Of a stretch of 54,390 nucleotides of DNA, positions 7,795-15,876 are shown in pieces. Made by a program: the position numbers and the translations under genes. The notes beneath the pieces were generated by a model. That model saw only the letters and a list, made by a program, of their open reading frames with translations, had not been told where the DNA came from and ran no database searches. Position 1 is the stretch's first letter; every line of letters starts with the position of its first letter. Where the stretch lies: the NCBI GenBank assembly GCA_934132895.1, contig CAKPAG010000009.1, forward strand, positions 1 through 54,390, written 5' to 3'. Origin of the DNA: an uncultured Clostridia bacterium. GTDB lineage: Bacteria > Bacillota > Clostridia > TANB77 > CAG-465.

Positions 7795-10563
7795 ATGAAG
7801 AGTTTTTTAATAATCGATGGAAACAGTATAATGAATAGAGCGTTTTATGGTCTTTCTAATCTTAGAATGTTCTCTAAAACAGCTGGAATACACACAAATG
7901 CCTTATATGCTTTTTTAAATATTTATTGGATGATATTGGATAAATTGGCTCCGGATTATGCTTGTGTATCTTTCGATTTAAAAGCTCCAACTTTTAGACA
8001 CAAAATGTATGAAGATTATAAAGGTACTAGGAAAGGGATGCCTGATGAACTTGCAGAACAAATGCCTGTTATAAAAGAAGTACTTAGTGCTATGAATGTT
8101 CCAATAATTGAAAAAGAAGGTTATGAAGCAGATGATATTTTAGGTACGGTTTCAAATATAAATACTAAAAATGGAATATTCACATATGTACTAACAGGTG
8201 ATAAAGACTCTTTTCAGCTTATATCTGACATGACATCAATTGTAATACCTACAACTAAAAAAGGTAAAACTGAGTATACTATATATACTCCTGAACTTTT
8301 AAAAGAAAAAAATAACATAGAACCTTTCCAGATTGTAGATATTAAGTCTTTAATGGGAGACTCTTCAGATAATATTCCAGGAGTAAAAGGAATAGGTGAA
8401 AAAACTGCTTATTCTCTTATATGGAAATACAAGACTTTAGAAAATATATATAACATGCTTGATGTGGGGACACTCGAAACTACTCCTAAGATAAAAGAAA
8501 AGTTAGAAAATGATAAAGAGATGGCTTTTTTAAGTTATAAGCTTGCTACTATAAATAAAGAAGTACCAATTGAATTAGTATATGATAATTGCGTTTTAAC
8601 AGATGTAAATAAAGAAGAACTCTATACTTTATTTAAGAAGCTTGAATTTACTAAATTTTTAGAAAAGTATGATTTTTCTAAAGTTAGTGGAAGTGTTACA
8701 TCAATTTCTAATGAAAACATAGAAAATTTTAAGAATATAAATCAGTTTGTAATAATTAATGATAAAAATATTAATGAGTTTTTAAAAGACTTAAATAATG
8801 TATTTAACGAACCAGAAATTTCATATATGCTAAATATAGTTCAAGAAGATTATTTTACTAAGAATTTAAGACTTAGTAATAAAAAAATACTTGCAATATA
8901 TTCTAGTAATTTAAATAATATATATGCTATTGATATTGAAAGTTTAGAGTTAAATAAACCGCAAGAGTATAGTAATATTATACAAAATTTTGCTTTAAGT
9001 AATTCTAAAAAAATTGGATATAATATTAAGCAAGATATAAGATATATATTCTCAAATTTTGTAAAAGATGTTAAAAACTTCGATTATGATGTAATGATTG
9101 CATATTATTTACTTGATTCTACTAGAACAAGCTATGATATTGAATATATTCTTAATGATATATATGGTATTATTCTTAATTTTGATAATATTAAAAAAAA
9201 TGAAGTAAAGCAGCTATCGTTATTTGAACTTAATGATACCAAAGAAGAGTTTTTAAATGATAATGAGAAAACTAATATAACTATTGTTTTAAAAGCTTTA
9301 AAAGAATCGAAAAAAATTGTTTTAAATAAATTAAAAGATGTAGACATGCTAGAATTATTTGAAACTATTGAAATGCCACTTACAGAAACTTTAGCTTCTA
9401 TGGAAGATGTGGGGATGTATATTGATAAAGAAAAACTAAATTCTTTTAATGATGAAATAACTGCTAAATTAAAAACACTAGAAGAAAAAATATATGCTTT
9501 AGCAGGCCAAGAATTTAATATAAACTCAACTCAACAATTAGGTCATATACTATTTGAAGTTTTAAATCTTCCAGTTATTAAAAAAGGAAAAACAGGGTAT
9601 TCAACTGATAAGGAAGTGTTAGAAGAACTTTTAGATAAGCATGAAATCATTAATTTAATATTAGAATATAGACAAACTAATAAGTTAAAGACTACTTATG
9701 TTGAAGGGCTAATACCTAAGATTGCAAGTGACGGTAGAATACATACTACATTTATGCAAACAGTTACATCTACTGGAAGGCTTAGTAGTATAGAACCAAA
9801 TCTTCAAAATATTCCAGTAAGATTAGAACTTGGAAGCAAAATAAGAACCTTTTTTGTCGCACCAGATGATAAGGTTATAACTGACGCAGATTACAGCCAA
9901 ATCGAATTAAGAGTGCTTGCACATATTTCAGATGATGAAACTATGATAAATGCTTTTAAATCTGGAACTGACATTCACAAGGTTACTGCTTCTCAAGTAT
10001 TTGGTGTTCCAATAGATGAGGTTACACATGAAATGCGTAGTAAAGCTAAAGCTGTTAATTTCGGAATTGTTTATGGTATTAGTAGATATGGCCTAGCGAA
10101 AAATATATCAACTGGGTATAAAGAAGCGGGAATGTATATAGATAACTATCTAGCAAAGTATCATAATATTAAAGAATTTATGGAAAACATTGTAAAAATA
10201 GCTAAAGAACAGGGCTATGTTTCGACAATGTTTAATAGAAGAAGATATATTGAAGAGTTACATAGTAAAAACAAGATGAAAGTACAATTTGGAGAAAGAG
10301 TAGCAATGAATACTCCTATTCAAGGTACGGCTGCAGACATAATTAAAATTGCTATGAATAAAATATACTATAATCTAAAGAAGAATAATTTGAAATCTAA
10401 ACTAATTATGCAAGTACACGATGAATTACTTATTGAAACATATCCAGACGAAGTAGAAAAAGTAAAAGAAATAATGTATAATTCTATGGAAAATGTCGTA
10501 AAATTAAGTGTACCTTTAAAAATAGATTTGAACATAGGAAAAAGTTGGTATGATGCCAAATAA
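7795..10563 (+). CDS. polA: DNA polymerase I
   Basis: 922 residues. It removes RNA primers and fills gaps in replication and repair. The N-terminal 5'-3' exonuclease domain (about 1-290) has LIIDGNS, EADDILGT and the helix-3-turn segment GVKGIGEKTAYSL. The middle domain (about 300-530) keeps the size of the 3'-5' exonuclease but I do not see its DxE catalytic pair, as in Bacillus and Clostridium Pol I, so proofreading is probably absent. The polymerase domain has motif A DADYSQIELR (Asp699), motif B RSKAKAVNFGIVYG and motif C VHDE (Asp876). A TTG at 7783 is in frame but sits almost on the AAAAGGAG ribosome binding site, so ATG 7795 is preferred. Confidence 0.96.
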   Translation: MKSFLIIDGNSIMNRAFYGLSNLRMFSKTAGIHTNALYAFLNIYWMILDKLAPDYACVSFDLKAPTFRHKMYEDYKGTRKGMPDELAEQMPVIKEVLSAMNVPIIEKEGYEADDILGTVSNINTKNGIFTYVLTGDKDSFQLISDMTSIVIPTTKKGKTEYTIYTPELLKEKNNIEPFQIVDIKSLMGDSSDNIPGVKGIGEKTAYSLIWKYKTLENIYNMLDVGTLETTPKIKEKLENDKEMAFLSYKLATINKEVPIELVYDNCVLTDVNKEELYTLFKKLEFTKFLEKYDFSKVSGSVTSISNENIENFKNINQFVIINDKNINEFLKDLNNVFNEPEISYMLNIVQEDYFTKNLRLSNKKILAIYSSNLNNIYAIDIESLELNKPQEYSNIIQNFALSNSKKIGYNIKQDIRYIFSNFVKDVKNFDYDVMIAYYLLDSTRTSYDIEYILNDIYGIILNFDNIKKNEVKQLSLFELNDTKEEFLNDNEKTNITIVLKALKESKKIVLNKLKDVDMLELFETIEMPLTETLASMEDVGMYIDKEKLNSFNDEITAKLKTLEEKIYALAGQEFNINSTQQLGHILFEVLNLPVIKKGKTGYSTDKEVLEELLDKHEIINLILEYRQTNKLKTTYVEGLIPKIASDGRIHTTFMQTVTSTGRLSSIEPNLQNIPVRLELGSKIRTFFVAPDDKVITDADYSQIELRVLAHISDDETMINAFKSGTDIHKVTASQVFGVPIDEVTHEMRSKAKAVNFGIVYGISRYGLAKNISTGYKEAGMYIDNYLAKYHNIKEFMENIVKIAKEQGYVSTMFNRRRYIEELHSKNKMKVQFGERVAMNTPIQGTAADIIKIAMNKIYYNLKKNNLKSKLIMQVHDELLIETYPDEVEKVKEIMYNSMENVVKLSVPLKIDLNIGKSWYDAK

Positions 10564-10575
10564 AGGAAGGGAATA

Positions 10576-11136
10576 ATGCTTTTAAAAATTATTAAAAAAA
10601 TATTAATAGTTATTGCTATATTATTAATATTTGCTTTAGCTACTATCTTTGTATTAAAATCATATATATATCCAAGAAAACACTTTGACGTAATAAAAGA
10701 AGAGGCTGCTAAGAATAATATTGACCCATATTTAGTCCTAGCTGTTATAAAAACAGAAAGTGGCTTTAATAAACTTGCAACTTCCAAAAAGGAAGCCAAA
10801 GGACTTATGCAAATTATGGATACAACAGCACAAGATATAAATAATAACGCTAATATAGTAGAAAATATAGAGGATACCAATTTATATGATGAAAATATAA
10901 ATATAGCACTTGGATGCAACTACTTAAAAAGTTTAATTGATAAGTATGAAGGCAATTATTATATTGCGATTTGTGCATATAATGCAGGAATGGGAAATGT
11001 AAATAAATGGTTAAATGATGGTATAATATCAAAAGATTTAAATACAAGCAATATTAATTTGCCATTTGAAGAAACTAGTAAATATTTAAACAAAGTTATT
11101 AAAAATTACACAATATACAGGAAATTATATAATTAG
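10576..11136 (+). CDS. Membrane-anchored lytic transglycosylase (SLT family)
   Basis: 186 residues. The N-terminal hydrophobic segment (about 7-30) is a signal anchor. The remaining domain is a GH23 Slt-type lytic transglycosylase: YLVLAVIKTESGF carries the catalytic Glu, then AKGLMQIMDTTAQDI and IAICAYNAGMGNVNKW, the usual lysozyme-fold motifs. It would cleave peptidoglycan glycan strands outside the membrane, forming 1,6-anhydroMurNAc ends. It is 12 nt after polA in the same operon. In many Clostridia coaE lies between polA and this gene; here it is missing. The last codons form part of the terminator stem. Confidence 0.9.
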   Translation: MLLKIIKKILIVIAILLIFALATIFVLKSYIYPRKHFDVIKEEAAKNNIDPYLVLAVIKTESGFNKLATSKKEAKGLMQIMDTTAQDINNNANIVENIEDTNLYDENINIALGCNYLKSLIDKYEGNYYIAICAYNAGMGNVNKWLNDGIISKDLNTSNINLPFEETSKYLNKVIKNYTIYRKLYN

Positions 11137-11157
11137 TTTCCTGTATATTGTTTTTTT
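11111..11157 (+). terminator. Strong terminator overlapping the transglycosylase stop
   Basis: A 14-bp perfect stem (CAATATACAGGAAA / TTTCCTGTATATTG, 11111-11150) is followed by TTTTTTT. The left arm lies inside the coding sequence. The TTG of the T tract is shared with the next promoter. Confidence 0.9.
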
Positions 11158-11176
11158 GATATAAAAGTGGTATAAT
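11148..11176 (+). promoter_or_regulatory. Promoter for the RdgB-like gene
   Basis: TTGTTT (11148-11153), 17-bp spacer, TATAAT (11171-11176). The -35 box overlaps the preceding terminator. Confidence 0.65.
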
Positions 11177-11240
11177 TCATATGGAAAATTTAAGGGCTTA
11201 TGTATATAATAATTTATGTATTAGAAAGGAGAAATAACTT

Positions 11241-11825
11241 ATGAAGGAAATTGTCTTTGTTACACATAATAAAGGTAAAGTAAAATCTGCAGAAAAATAC
11301 TTTAAGGATTTGAAAATCAGCACATATGAATTCGAACTTGATGAGCCAAGAAGTGAAGATGTAGAAGAAATCGCTAAATCAAAGGTATTACAGGCATACG
11401 AAGTGGTTAAAAAGCCATGCATTGCAATGGACGCAGGATTTTTTGTTCAGGAATTAAATGGATTTCCAAAAGCATTTGTGAATTTTGCATTGGATACTAT
11501 AGGCATTGAAGGAATTTTAAAACTTATGGAAGGAAAATCTAATAGGACATGCTATTTTAAAGAATGCTTAGCATATTATGATGGAAAAGAAATCAAATAC
11601 TTTTTTGGAATTTCACCAGGTTCATTATCTACTGAAATAAGAGGTAATGATGCAGAGCAAAAGTGGTCTGATTTATGGTTCATATTTATACCACAAACTT
11701 TTAACAAGACCTTAGCAGAAATGAATGAAGAAGAAAGATGCGAAAGAAGAAAAAACGATGGTTCATCTTCTGCTTTAGAAGAATTTGCTAAATGGTACAA
11801 ATGTGAAAAAATGAATATTATTTAA
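11241..11825 (+). CDS. RdgB/HAM1-family non-canonical purine NTP pyrophosphatase
   Basis: 194 residues, ribosome binding site AAAGGAG. The family hydrolyses dITP/ITP/XTP to monophosphates and keeps deaminated purines out of DNA. Family marks are VTHNKGKVKSAE at the N terminus (nucleotide-binding SxNxxK-type loop with His in place of Ser), DAGFFVQELNGFPKAF in the middle (normally D(S)GL.. V..L.G.PG), and RRKNDGSSS near the end. Several of these differ from the housekeeping RdgB consensus (SGNxxK, GxPGxxS), so this may be a divergent branch with altered substrate choice. It is monocistronic between its own promoter and a long inverted repeat. Confidence 0.8.
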   Translation: MKEIVFVTHNKGKVKSAEKYFKDLKISTYEFELDEPRSEDVEEIAKSKVLQAYEVVKKPCIAMDAGFFVQELNGFPKAFVNFALDTIGIEGILKLMEGKSNRTCYFKECLAYYDGKEIKYFFGISPGSLSTEIRGNDAEQKWSDLWFIFIPQTFNKTLAEMNEEERCERRKNDGSSSALEEFAKWYKCEKMNII

Positions 11826-11836
11826 AATACCAAAAT

Positions 11837-11878
11837 ACAAAGTAAACAACCGATTTTTTAATTGGTTGTTTACTTTGT
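11837..11878. terminator. Long inverted repeat between convergent genes
   Basis: A perfect 15-bp stem, ACAAAGTAAACAACC (11837-11851) against GGTTGTTTACTTTGT (11864-11878). The plus-strand copy lacks a T tract after the stem, but the loop is T-rich. The minus strand is followed by ATTTTGGTATTTT. It probably terminates transcription from both sides. Confidence 0.7.
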
Positions 11879-11888
11879 AAAAAATAAT

Positions 11889-11915
11889 GTTGAGGTGAAT
11901 ATATACCACCCCAAC
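11889..11915 (-). terminator. Terminator after the 148-aa unknown gene
   Basis: Stem GTTGgGGTG / CACCtCAAC with one mismatch (11889-11897 and 11907-11915), followed on the minus strand by ATTATTTTTT. Confidence 0.7.
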
Positions 11916-11934
11916 AAATATTTTGTAATCATAG

Positions 11935-12381
11935 TTATTTCTGAATTTCTCCTTTGAATTTAAGAAATATTTGATGTTCGTTTTCTTCAATTATATCAAA
12001 TAAACTCAAAACTTTCTCCCTTAAATAATCATTTTCAATTTTAATTGCATGAAAATGTAACTTAGGAGTATATTCAACACAGCTGAGTTCAGAATTTAAT
12101 AAATCTGTTAAATCTTTATTAATGAATAGTGCCTCAAGAAGAGCATGTCCAACATATTCCTCAAACTCATACTTCCCAAATTTAGGTACATATTGCGTAG
12201 TAAAGTTATGCAAACCTAGATTGGCTATTCCATCAATTTCGTCACTTGGTATAATAGAATAACTTTTTCCTTTTAATTCGAGCACAACATAATCGACACC
12301 AAATTTGTATCCTGAATTTTTAATTCTAGTTTTTAATTTAGGGCAACCATTGCAAATAACATTTTGTTCACTAGTATTCAT
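11935..12381 (-). CDS. Hypothetical protein, 148 aa
   Basis: 148 residues, not recognised. Ribosome binding site AAGGAGG. The N terminus has a short ICNGCPKLK motif with two cysteines. The C-terminal half has HFHAIKIE and a likely amphipathic helix (about 118-135). There is no signal peptide or membrane segment. It is a monocistronic unit on the opposite strand to its neighbours, with a clear promoter at 12439-12467 and terminators after the stop. Function unknown. Confidence 0.7.
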   Translation of the reverse strand: MNTSEQNVICNGCPKLKTRIKNSGYKFGVDYVVLELKGKSYSIIPSDEIDGIANLGLHNFTTQYVPKFGKYEFEEYVGHALLEALFINKDLTDLLNSELSCVEYTPKLHFHAIKIENDYLREKVLSLFDIIEENEHQIFLKFKGEIQK

Positions 12382-12438
12382 AATAAAAGCCTCCTTAAAA
12401 TAGTTAATTAAAGATAAAATATATTTTTACTAATACAA

Positions 12439-12467
12439 ATTATATATATGTTAAAGCAAAAAGTCAA
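12439..12467 (-). promoter_or_regulatory. Promoter for the 148-aa gene
   Basis: Minus strand TTGACT (12462-12467), 17-bp spacer, TATAAT (12439-12444). Confidence 0.8.
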
Positions 12468-12560
12468 TAAATATCTATAAATTTAAATGAAAAGACTACA
12501 CAAATCACATAAAATATGTTAAAATTATATAGTAAATTAAGTTTAAAGGAGGAATATAAT

Positions 12561-13286
12561 ATGTCAGGACATAGCAAATGGGCAAATATAAGAAGAAAAA
12601 AGGAAGCTACAGATTCAAAAAAAGCTAATATTTTTTCAAAAATTGGTAAAGAATTAACAGTAGCAGTAAAAATGGGTGGAAGTGGTGACCCTAATGTTAA
12701 TTCAAAACTAAAAGACGTTATAGCAAAAGCAAAGGCAAATAATATGCCTAACGATAATATAAATAGATGTATCCAAAAAGCAATTGGAGACTCAAATTCA
12801 GCAAACTATGAAGAAATAGTTTATGAAGGATTTGGGCCTTGTCAAACAGCAGTTATCGTTGAAGCGATGACAGACAATAAAAATAGAGCTGCAGCAGATA
12901 TAAGAAGTATATTTTCAAAATCTGGAGGCTCTCTAGGTCAAACTGGTAGTGTTGGATATATGTTTGATAAAAAGGGATATATATTAATTGAACAAACTGG
13001 TGACATAGATGAAGATGAATTAATGCTTAATGTTCTTGATAATGGAGCAGAAGATTTTGTTTCAGAAGAAGGATATATAGAAATTACTTGTGCACCAGAA
13101 AACTTTTCAAAACTTAGGGAATATATTGAGAGTATTAATTTACAACCAGTTGAAGCTGATATAAGACAAATTGCAAATATGAAAAAAGAACTTACTGAAG
13201 AAGAAGAAGTTAAATTTCAGAACTTCTTAGATAAGTTAGAAGATAATGACGACGTACAAAATGTATGGCATAATGCTGATATATAA
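12561..13286 (+). CDS. YebC/TACO1-family translation or transcription factor
   Basis: 241 residues from ATG 12561 (MSGHSKWANIRRKKEATD, the canonical YebC beginning, after AAAGGAGG). The frame extends 45 nt further upstream but without a better start. The family was long called a transcriptional regulator. Recent work on YebC/TACO1 proteins places it on the ribosome, where it relieves stalling at proline-rich or difficult sequences. All three domains appear present, with GHSKWANI at the start, GGSLGQTGSVGYMF in the middle and the acidic C-terminal part ending DVQNVWHNADI. It is normally near ruvABC, but here it stands alone. Confidence 0.93.
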   Translation: MSGHSKWANIRRKKEATDSKKANIFSKIGKELTVAVKMGGSGDPNVNSKLKDVIAKAKANNMPNDNINRCIQKAIGDSNSANYEEIVYEGFGPCQTAVIVEAMTDNKNRAAADIRSIFSKSGGSLGQTGSVGYMFDKKGYILIEQTGDIDEDELMLNVLDNGAEDFVSEEGYIEITCAPENFSKLREYIESINLQPVEADIRQIANMKKELTEEEEVKFQNFLDKLEDNDDVQNVWHNADI

Positions 13287-13338
13287 TTATCAAGAACATA
13301 AAAATGTAACAAAAATGTAATTTTTTATTTAAAAAAGG

Positions 13339-13367
13339 TTGACTTTACATAAAAATCATGCTATAAT
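13339..13367 (+). promoter_or_regulatory. Promoter for the SNase-like gene
   Basis: TTGACT (13339-13344), 17-bp spacer, TATAAT (13362-13367). The -10 lies in the loop of an imperfect inverted repeat, ACTTTACATAAA / TTTATGTAAGT, that carries the TTATGTAA element seen at other promoters in the window. Confidence 0.8.
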
Positions 13368-13407
13368 AGTTTATGTAAGTGATTATTTTAAGAGGGAGGT
13401 GTTATAT

Positions 13408-14103
13408 ATGTACTATGATAATAAATCAACATTTTATATCAAACAATATGGACCAGCAGTTTTAATTTTAGTAATTGCAGTTGTCTTAATTGGTAGTGGC
13501 ATATATATATATGTATCGAATAGCGGTACCAAAACACCTAGCCATGAAGTAATTGTTGCAAGCGATAAGTTAGAAAATGAAGAAAAGCTAGATGAAAATC
13601 AAGTCGAAACTGAAAAGCAAGAAGAAAAAAAAGATGAAGCTGTTCAGGAGCCAAAACAAGAAGAGCAAGAAGTTAAAGAAGAAATATTAACTACTATTCC
13701 AGATGAATATTCTAATCTTAAATCACTTGAAAAAACAAATGAATTAAAAGTTGAAAAAGTACTTGATAATAAAAAAGTACGTGTTATAATACCAAATACA
13801 AATAAAAAATTTGATGTTACTTTAATAGGTATTAACTTTAACAATACAATTCCTGAAATAATCACGAAAATGCAAGAAGATTTAAAAGATAAAAATATAA
13901 AACTTGCATTTGATACTGTAAAAGTAGATAATTCACAAATTTTTGCATATATATATATTAATAATGAATTATATAACGGAAAAATATTGGAAGAAGGATA
14001 CGCTACTTTTCAGGAAGAGCCTAAAAACAAAAGTTTGAATACTGATTTAAAACAATCTCAGACTTTTGCAAAACAACAATGTGTTGGAGTTTGGGCAGAA
14101 TAA
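13408..14103 (+). CDS. Membrane-anchored SNase-like (TNase-fold) protein, probably non-catalytic
   Basis: 231 residues from ATG 13408 (ribosome binding site GGGAGGTG). One N-terminal membrane segment (about 16-37) is followed by a Glu/Lys-rich linker (about 55-95) and a C-terminal domain of the staphylococcal-nuclease fold (about 110-231). Fold marks are KVRVIIPNTNKKFDVTLIGI, YIYINNELYNGKILEEGYATF and the final GVWAE. In active TNases this region holds R..GID..E and a later catalytic Arg. Here the corresponding LIGINFNN lacks Arg, Asp and Glu, so nuclease activity is unlikely and a surface binding role is more plausible. The layout suggests an outward-facing domain on a flexible stalk. Confidence 0.75.
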   Translation: MYYDNKSTFYIKQYGPAVLILVIAVVLIGSGIYIYVSNSGTKTPSHEVIVASDKLENEEKLDENQVETEKQEEKKDEAVQEPKQEEQEVKEEILTTIPDEYSNLKSLEKTNELKVEKVLDNKKVRVIIPNTNKKFDVTLIGINFNNTIPEIITKMQEDLKDKNIKLAFDTVKVDNSQIFAYIYINNELYNGKILEEGYATFQEEPKNKSLNTDLKQSQTFAKQQCVGVWAE

Positions 14104-14160
14104 TAAAGCATGCCGAGCTAGGGAAAAACCTTAGTTTTCATATATCAACCTCTTATGATC

Positions 14161-14190
14161 GCCTCTATAGAAATGTAGAGGCATCTTTTT
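14161..14190 (+). terminator. Terminator after the SNase-like gene
   Basis: Stem GCCTCTA (14161-14167) / TAGAGGC (14176-14182) followed by ATCTTTTTG, 58 nt after the stop codon. Confidence 0.85.
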
Positions 14191-14509
14191 GTTTATATTT
14201 TATAAATTCTATATTATTAAAAGGGTATAAGGCTAATCAAAAATTCTATAACTATAATGATATAGGGCATCATGATTATTTAAGAGCTGGAGATGGCACT
14301 TTTAATTATTTAAAAGATAAATTAATAATTAAAAGAATAAAAAATAAAATTAAATTAAAAAATAAAATTTATAATAACAATATAAAGTCTGAAGTAGTTT
14401 ATCTTAGATCAACGTTTAAAAAACATATTTTAAATTTTTATAGATTTTATAAGTAATAATTATAAGATGCTTATAATAAAAATAGATAAGAGAAGAAGGG
14501 AGGCACTTC

Positions 14510-14572
14510 ATGAATAATGTGGAGAGCTATGTTTTGTTTTTTATAGTATTTCGCAAAATAGAATTTTTGTGA
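14510..14572 (+). CDS. Possible 20-aa small ORF
   Basis: A 20-codon ORF (starting MNNVESYVLFF) has an excellent ribosome binding site, AAGGGAGG, 6 nt before ATG. The peptide is hydrophobic with a short basic end. The reading frame overlaps the dif-like repeat, which argues that one of the two calls is wrong. No promoter stands out. Confidence 0.2.
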   Translation: MNNVESYVLFFIVFRKIEFL

Positions 14573-14575
14573 AAT
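14548..14575. other. Candidate dif-like recombination site
   Basis: A perfect 28-bp inverted repeat with the architecture of a Xer recombination site: left arm ATTTCGCAAAA, 6-bp centre TAGAAT, right arm TTTTGTGAAAT (one G-T pair). The 11-6-11 layout matches chromosomal dif sites. The sequence resembles the streptococcal difSL arms (TTTCCGAAAA and TTTTCTTGAAA) from memory. It lies 273 bp upstream of a Xer-type recombinase gene, as difSL does next to xerS. Inference only; it could instead be an operator. Confidence 0.45.
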
Positions 14576-14592
14576 AAAGGTGATAAGTATTG

Positions 14593-14637
14593 ATGTTTTT
14601 TCTTATTTATGGTATTATTTTAATGATGATTGTATAA
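14593..14637 (+). CDS. Possible 14-aa hydrophobic small ORF
   Basis: ATG at 14593 preceded by AAAGGTGAT. It encodes 14 hydrophobic residues (MFFLIYGIILMMIV). Too short to judge; it may be chance. Confidence 0.15.
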   Translation: MFFLIYGIILMMIV

Positions 14638-14848
14638 AAGTGGCTTATTTTTGATTTTAAGACTTTATATTTTATTATATCTTTTACTCTTTACCTTTTT
14701 AATTATATTTATAAAATATATTTTAACTTATAAATACATTTTTTTATTTTAAGTTATTACTCCTCTTTTTTTAGGGGTAAAACTATAAAGGCTAATAAAT
14801 AAAAATGCCTTAAAATCGATTCTAGAGCCTCGTTTTTTAGGAGGATAT

Positions 14849-15829
14849 ATGAAATACACAGATGTACCAAAATTAGTAAGTGAATTTTTAGAATACATGG
14901 AAGTTATGCGTAATAGATCAATAAATACCGTAAAAGAATACCATTATGATTTAAGACATGTATTTAAATATTTAAAATGCTACAAACAAAATATTGATCT
15001 AGATAAACTTGAAGAAACCAATATAACAGATTTGGATTTACAATTTTTTAAATCTATAGAAACTCAAGATTTTTATAGTTATTTAAAATTTTTGAATGAT
15101 GATTATAAATTAAGAACTCGCAAAGAATTAAAATCAACTTCTAGAGCTCGTAAAGTTGCTTCAATAAAATCTTTTTATAATTACCTTGCAAATAATAGGA
15201 AATTATTGGATAAAAATCCTGTTGTTGGATTAGAAACACCTAAATTAGAAAAAAGATTACCAAAATATTTAAATTTAGAAGAAGCTACCTCTCTCCTATC
15301 TTCAGTAAAATTTAACGAACAAAAATTCGGAAGACGTGATTTCTGCATTTTAACTTTATTCCTAAATTGTGGTTTACGTTTATCAGAGCTTGTTAATATA
15401 AATTTCAAAGATATAAAGGATGATAAATTAACAATTATTGGTAAAGGAAATAAAGAACGCGTAGTACATTTAAATAAAGCTTGTCTTTCTGCTATTGATG
15501 GTTATCTCAAAGAAAGAAAGAATAACTCTATAATAGATAAGGATGCTTTGTTTGTATCAGAAAGAGGAACTAGAATCTCTCAAAGGATGGTAGAATTGAT
15601 CGTGAAAAAATATATAGCACTAGCTGGACTTGATACTAGAAAGTACTCGCCTCACAAATTAAGACATACTGCTGCAACACTTATGCATAAATATGGTCAT
15701 GTAGATATACGTGCACTGCAACAAGTTTTAGGACATGAAACTATTGCTACTACTCAAATATATACTCACGTAGATAGTGAAGAAGTTAAAAATGCTATTG
15801 ATAATAACCCTTTAAATAATATTAAATGA
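14849..15829 (+). CDS. Xer-type tyrosine recombinase
   Basis: 326 residues, ribosome binding site TAGGAGG. The SAM-like N-terminal DNA-binding domain (about 8-115) is followed by the catalytic domain (about 135-320). All six catalytic residues are visible: Arg177 (GLRLSE), Lys199 (GKGNKER), His269 and Arg272 (HKLRH), His296 (LGHETI) and nucleophile Tyr305 (IYTHV). The size and linkage fit a chromosomal dimer-resolution recombinase (XerC/XerD/XerS-like) rather than a phage integrase, because no phage genes are nearby. The dif-like repeat upstream supports a single-recombinase system. Which Xer subgroup it belongs to cannot be settled by eye. Confidence 0.88.
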   Translation: MKYTDVPKLVSEFLEYMEVMRNRSINTVKEYHYDLRHVFKYLKCYKQNIDLDKLEETNITDLDLQFFKSIETQDFYSYLKFLNDDYKLRTRKELKSTSRARKVASIKSFYNYLANNRKLLDKNPVVGLETPKLEKRLPKYLNLEEATSLLSSVKFNEQKFGRRDFCILTLFLNCGLRLSELVNINFKDIKDDKLTIIGKGNKERVVHLNKACLSAIDGYLKERKNNSIIDKDALFVSERGTRISQRMVELIVKKYIALAGLDTRKYSPHKLRHTAATLMHKYGHVDIRALQQVLGHETIATTQIYTHVDSEEVKNAIDNNPLNNIK

Positions 15830-15835
15830 ATATGT

Positions 15836-15871
15836 AAAAATACTGAAGTTAAAATTAACTTCAGTATTTTT
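15836..15871. terminator. Bidirectional terminator
   Basis: Perfect 17-bp stem (AAAAATACTGAAGTTAA / TTAACTTCAGTATTTTT) with a 2-nt loop between the convergent recombinase and glycosyltransferase genes. T tracts lie on both strands. Confidence 0.92.
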
Positions 15872-15876
15872 GTACT

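Larger units (their letters stand above)
14191..14848. other. Long intergenic region upstream of the recombinase
   Basis: About 660 bp with no convincing gene on either strand. It is extremely AT-rich. It contains a dif-like inverted repeat (14548-14575), two tiny ORFs with ribosome binding sites (14510-14572 and 14593-14637), and a hairpin TTACTCCT / AGGGGTAA near 14755-14780. An open frame covering 14079-14456 is low-complexity and runs through the terminator, so I do not call it. Confidence 0.6.

Noticed and set aside
14106..14150. 6S-RNA-like motif (GCATGCCGAG ... CCTTAGTTTT)
   Set aside because: The matching 5' half would have to lie within the coding sequence of the SNase-like gene, and I find no complementary closing stem there. 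The similarity is from memory only.
14079..14456. 125-codon open frame after the SNase-like gene
   Set aside because: It overlaps the end of the SNase-like gene, runs through the terminator, is low-complexity Lys/Asn/Ile/Tyr and has no ribosome binding site.
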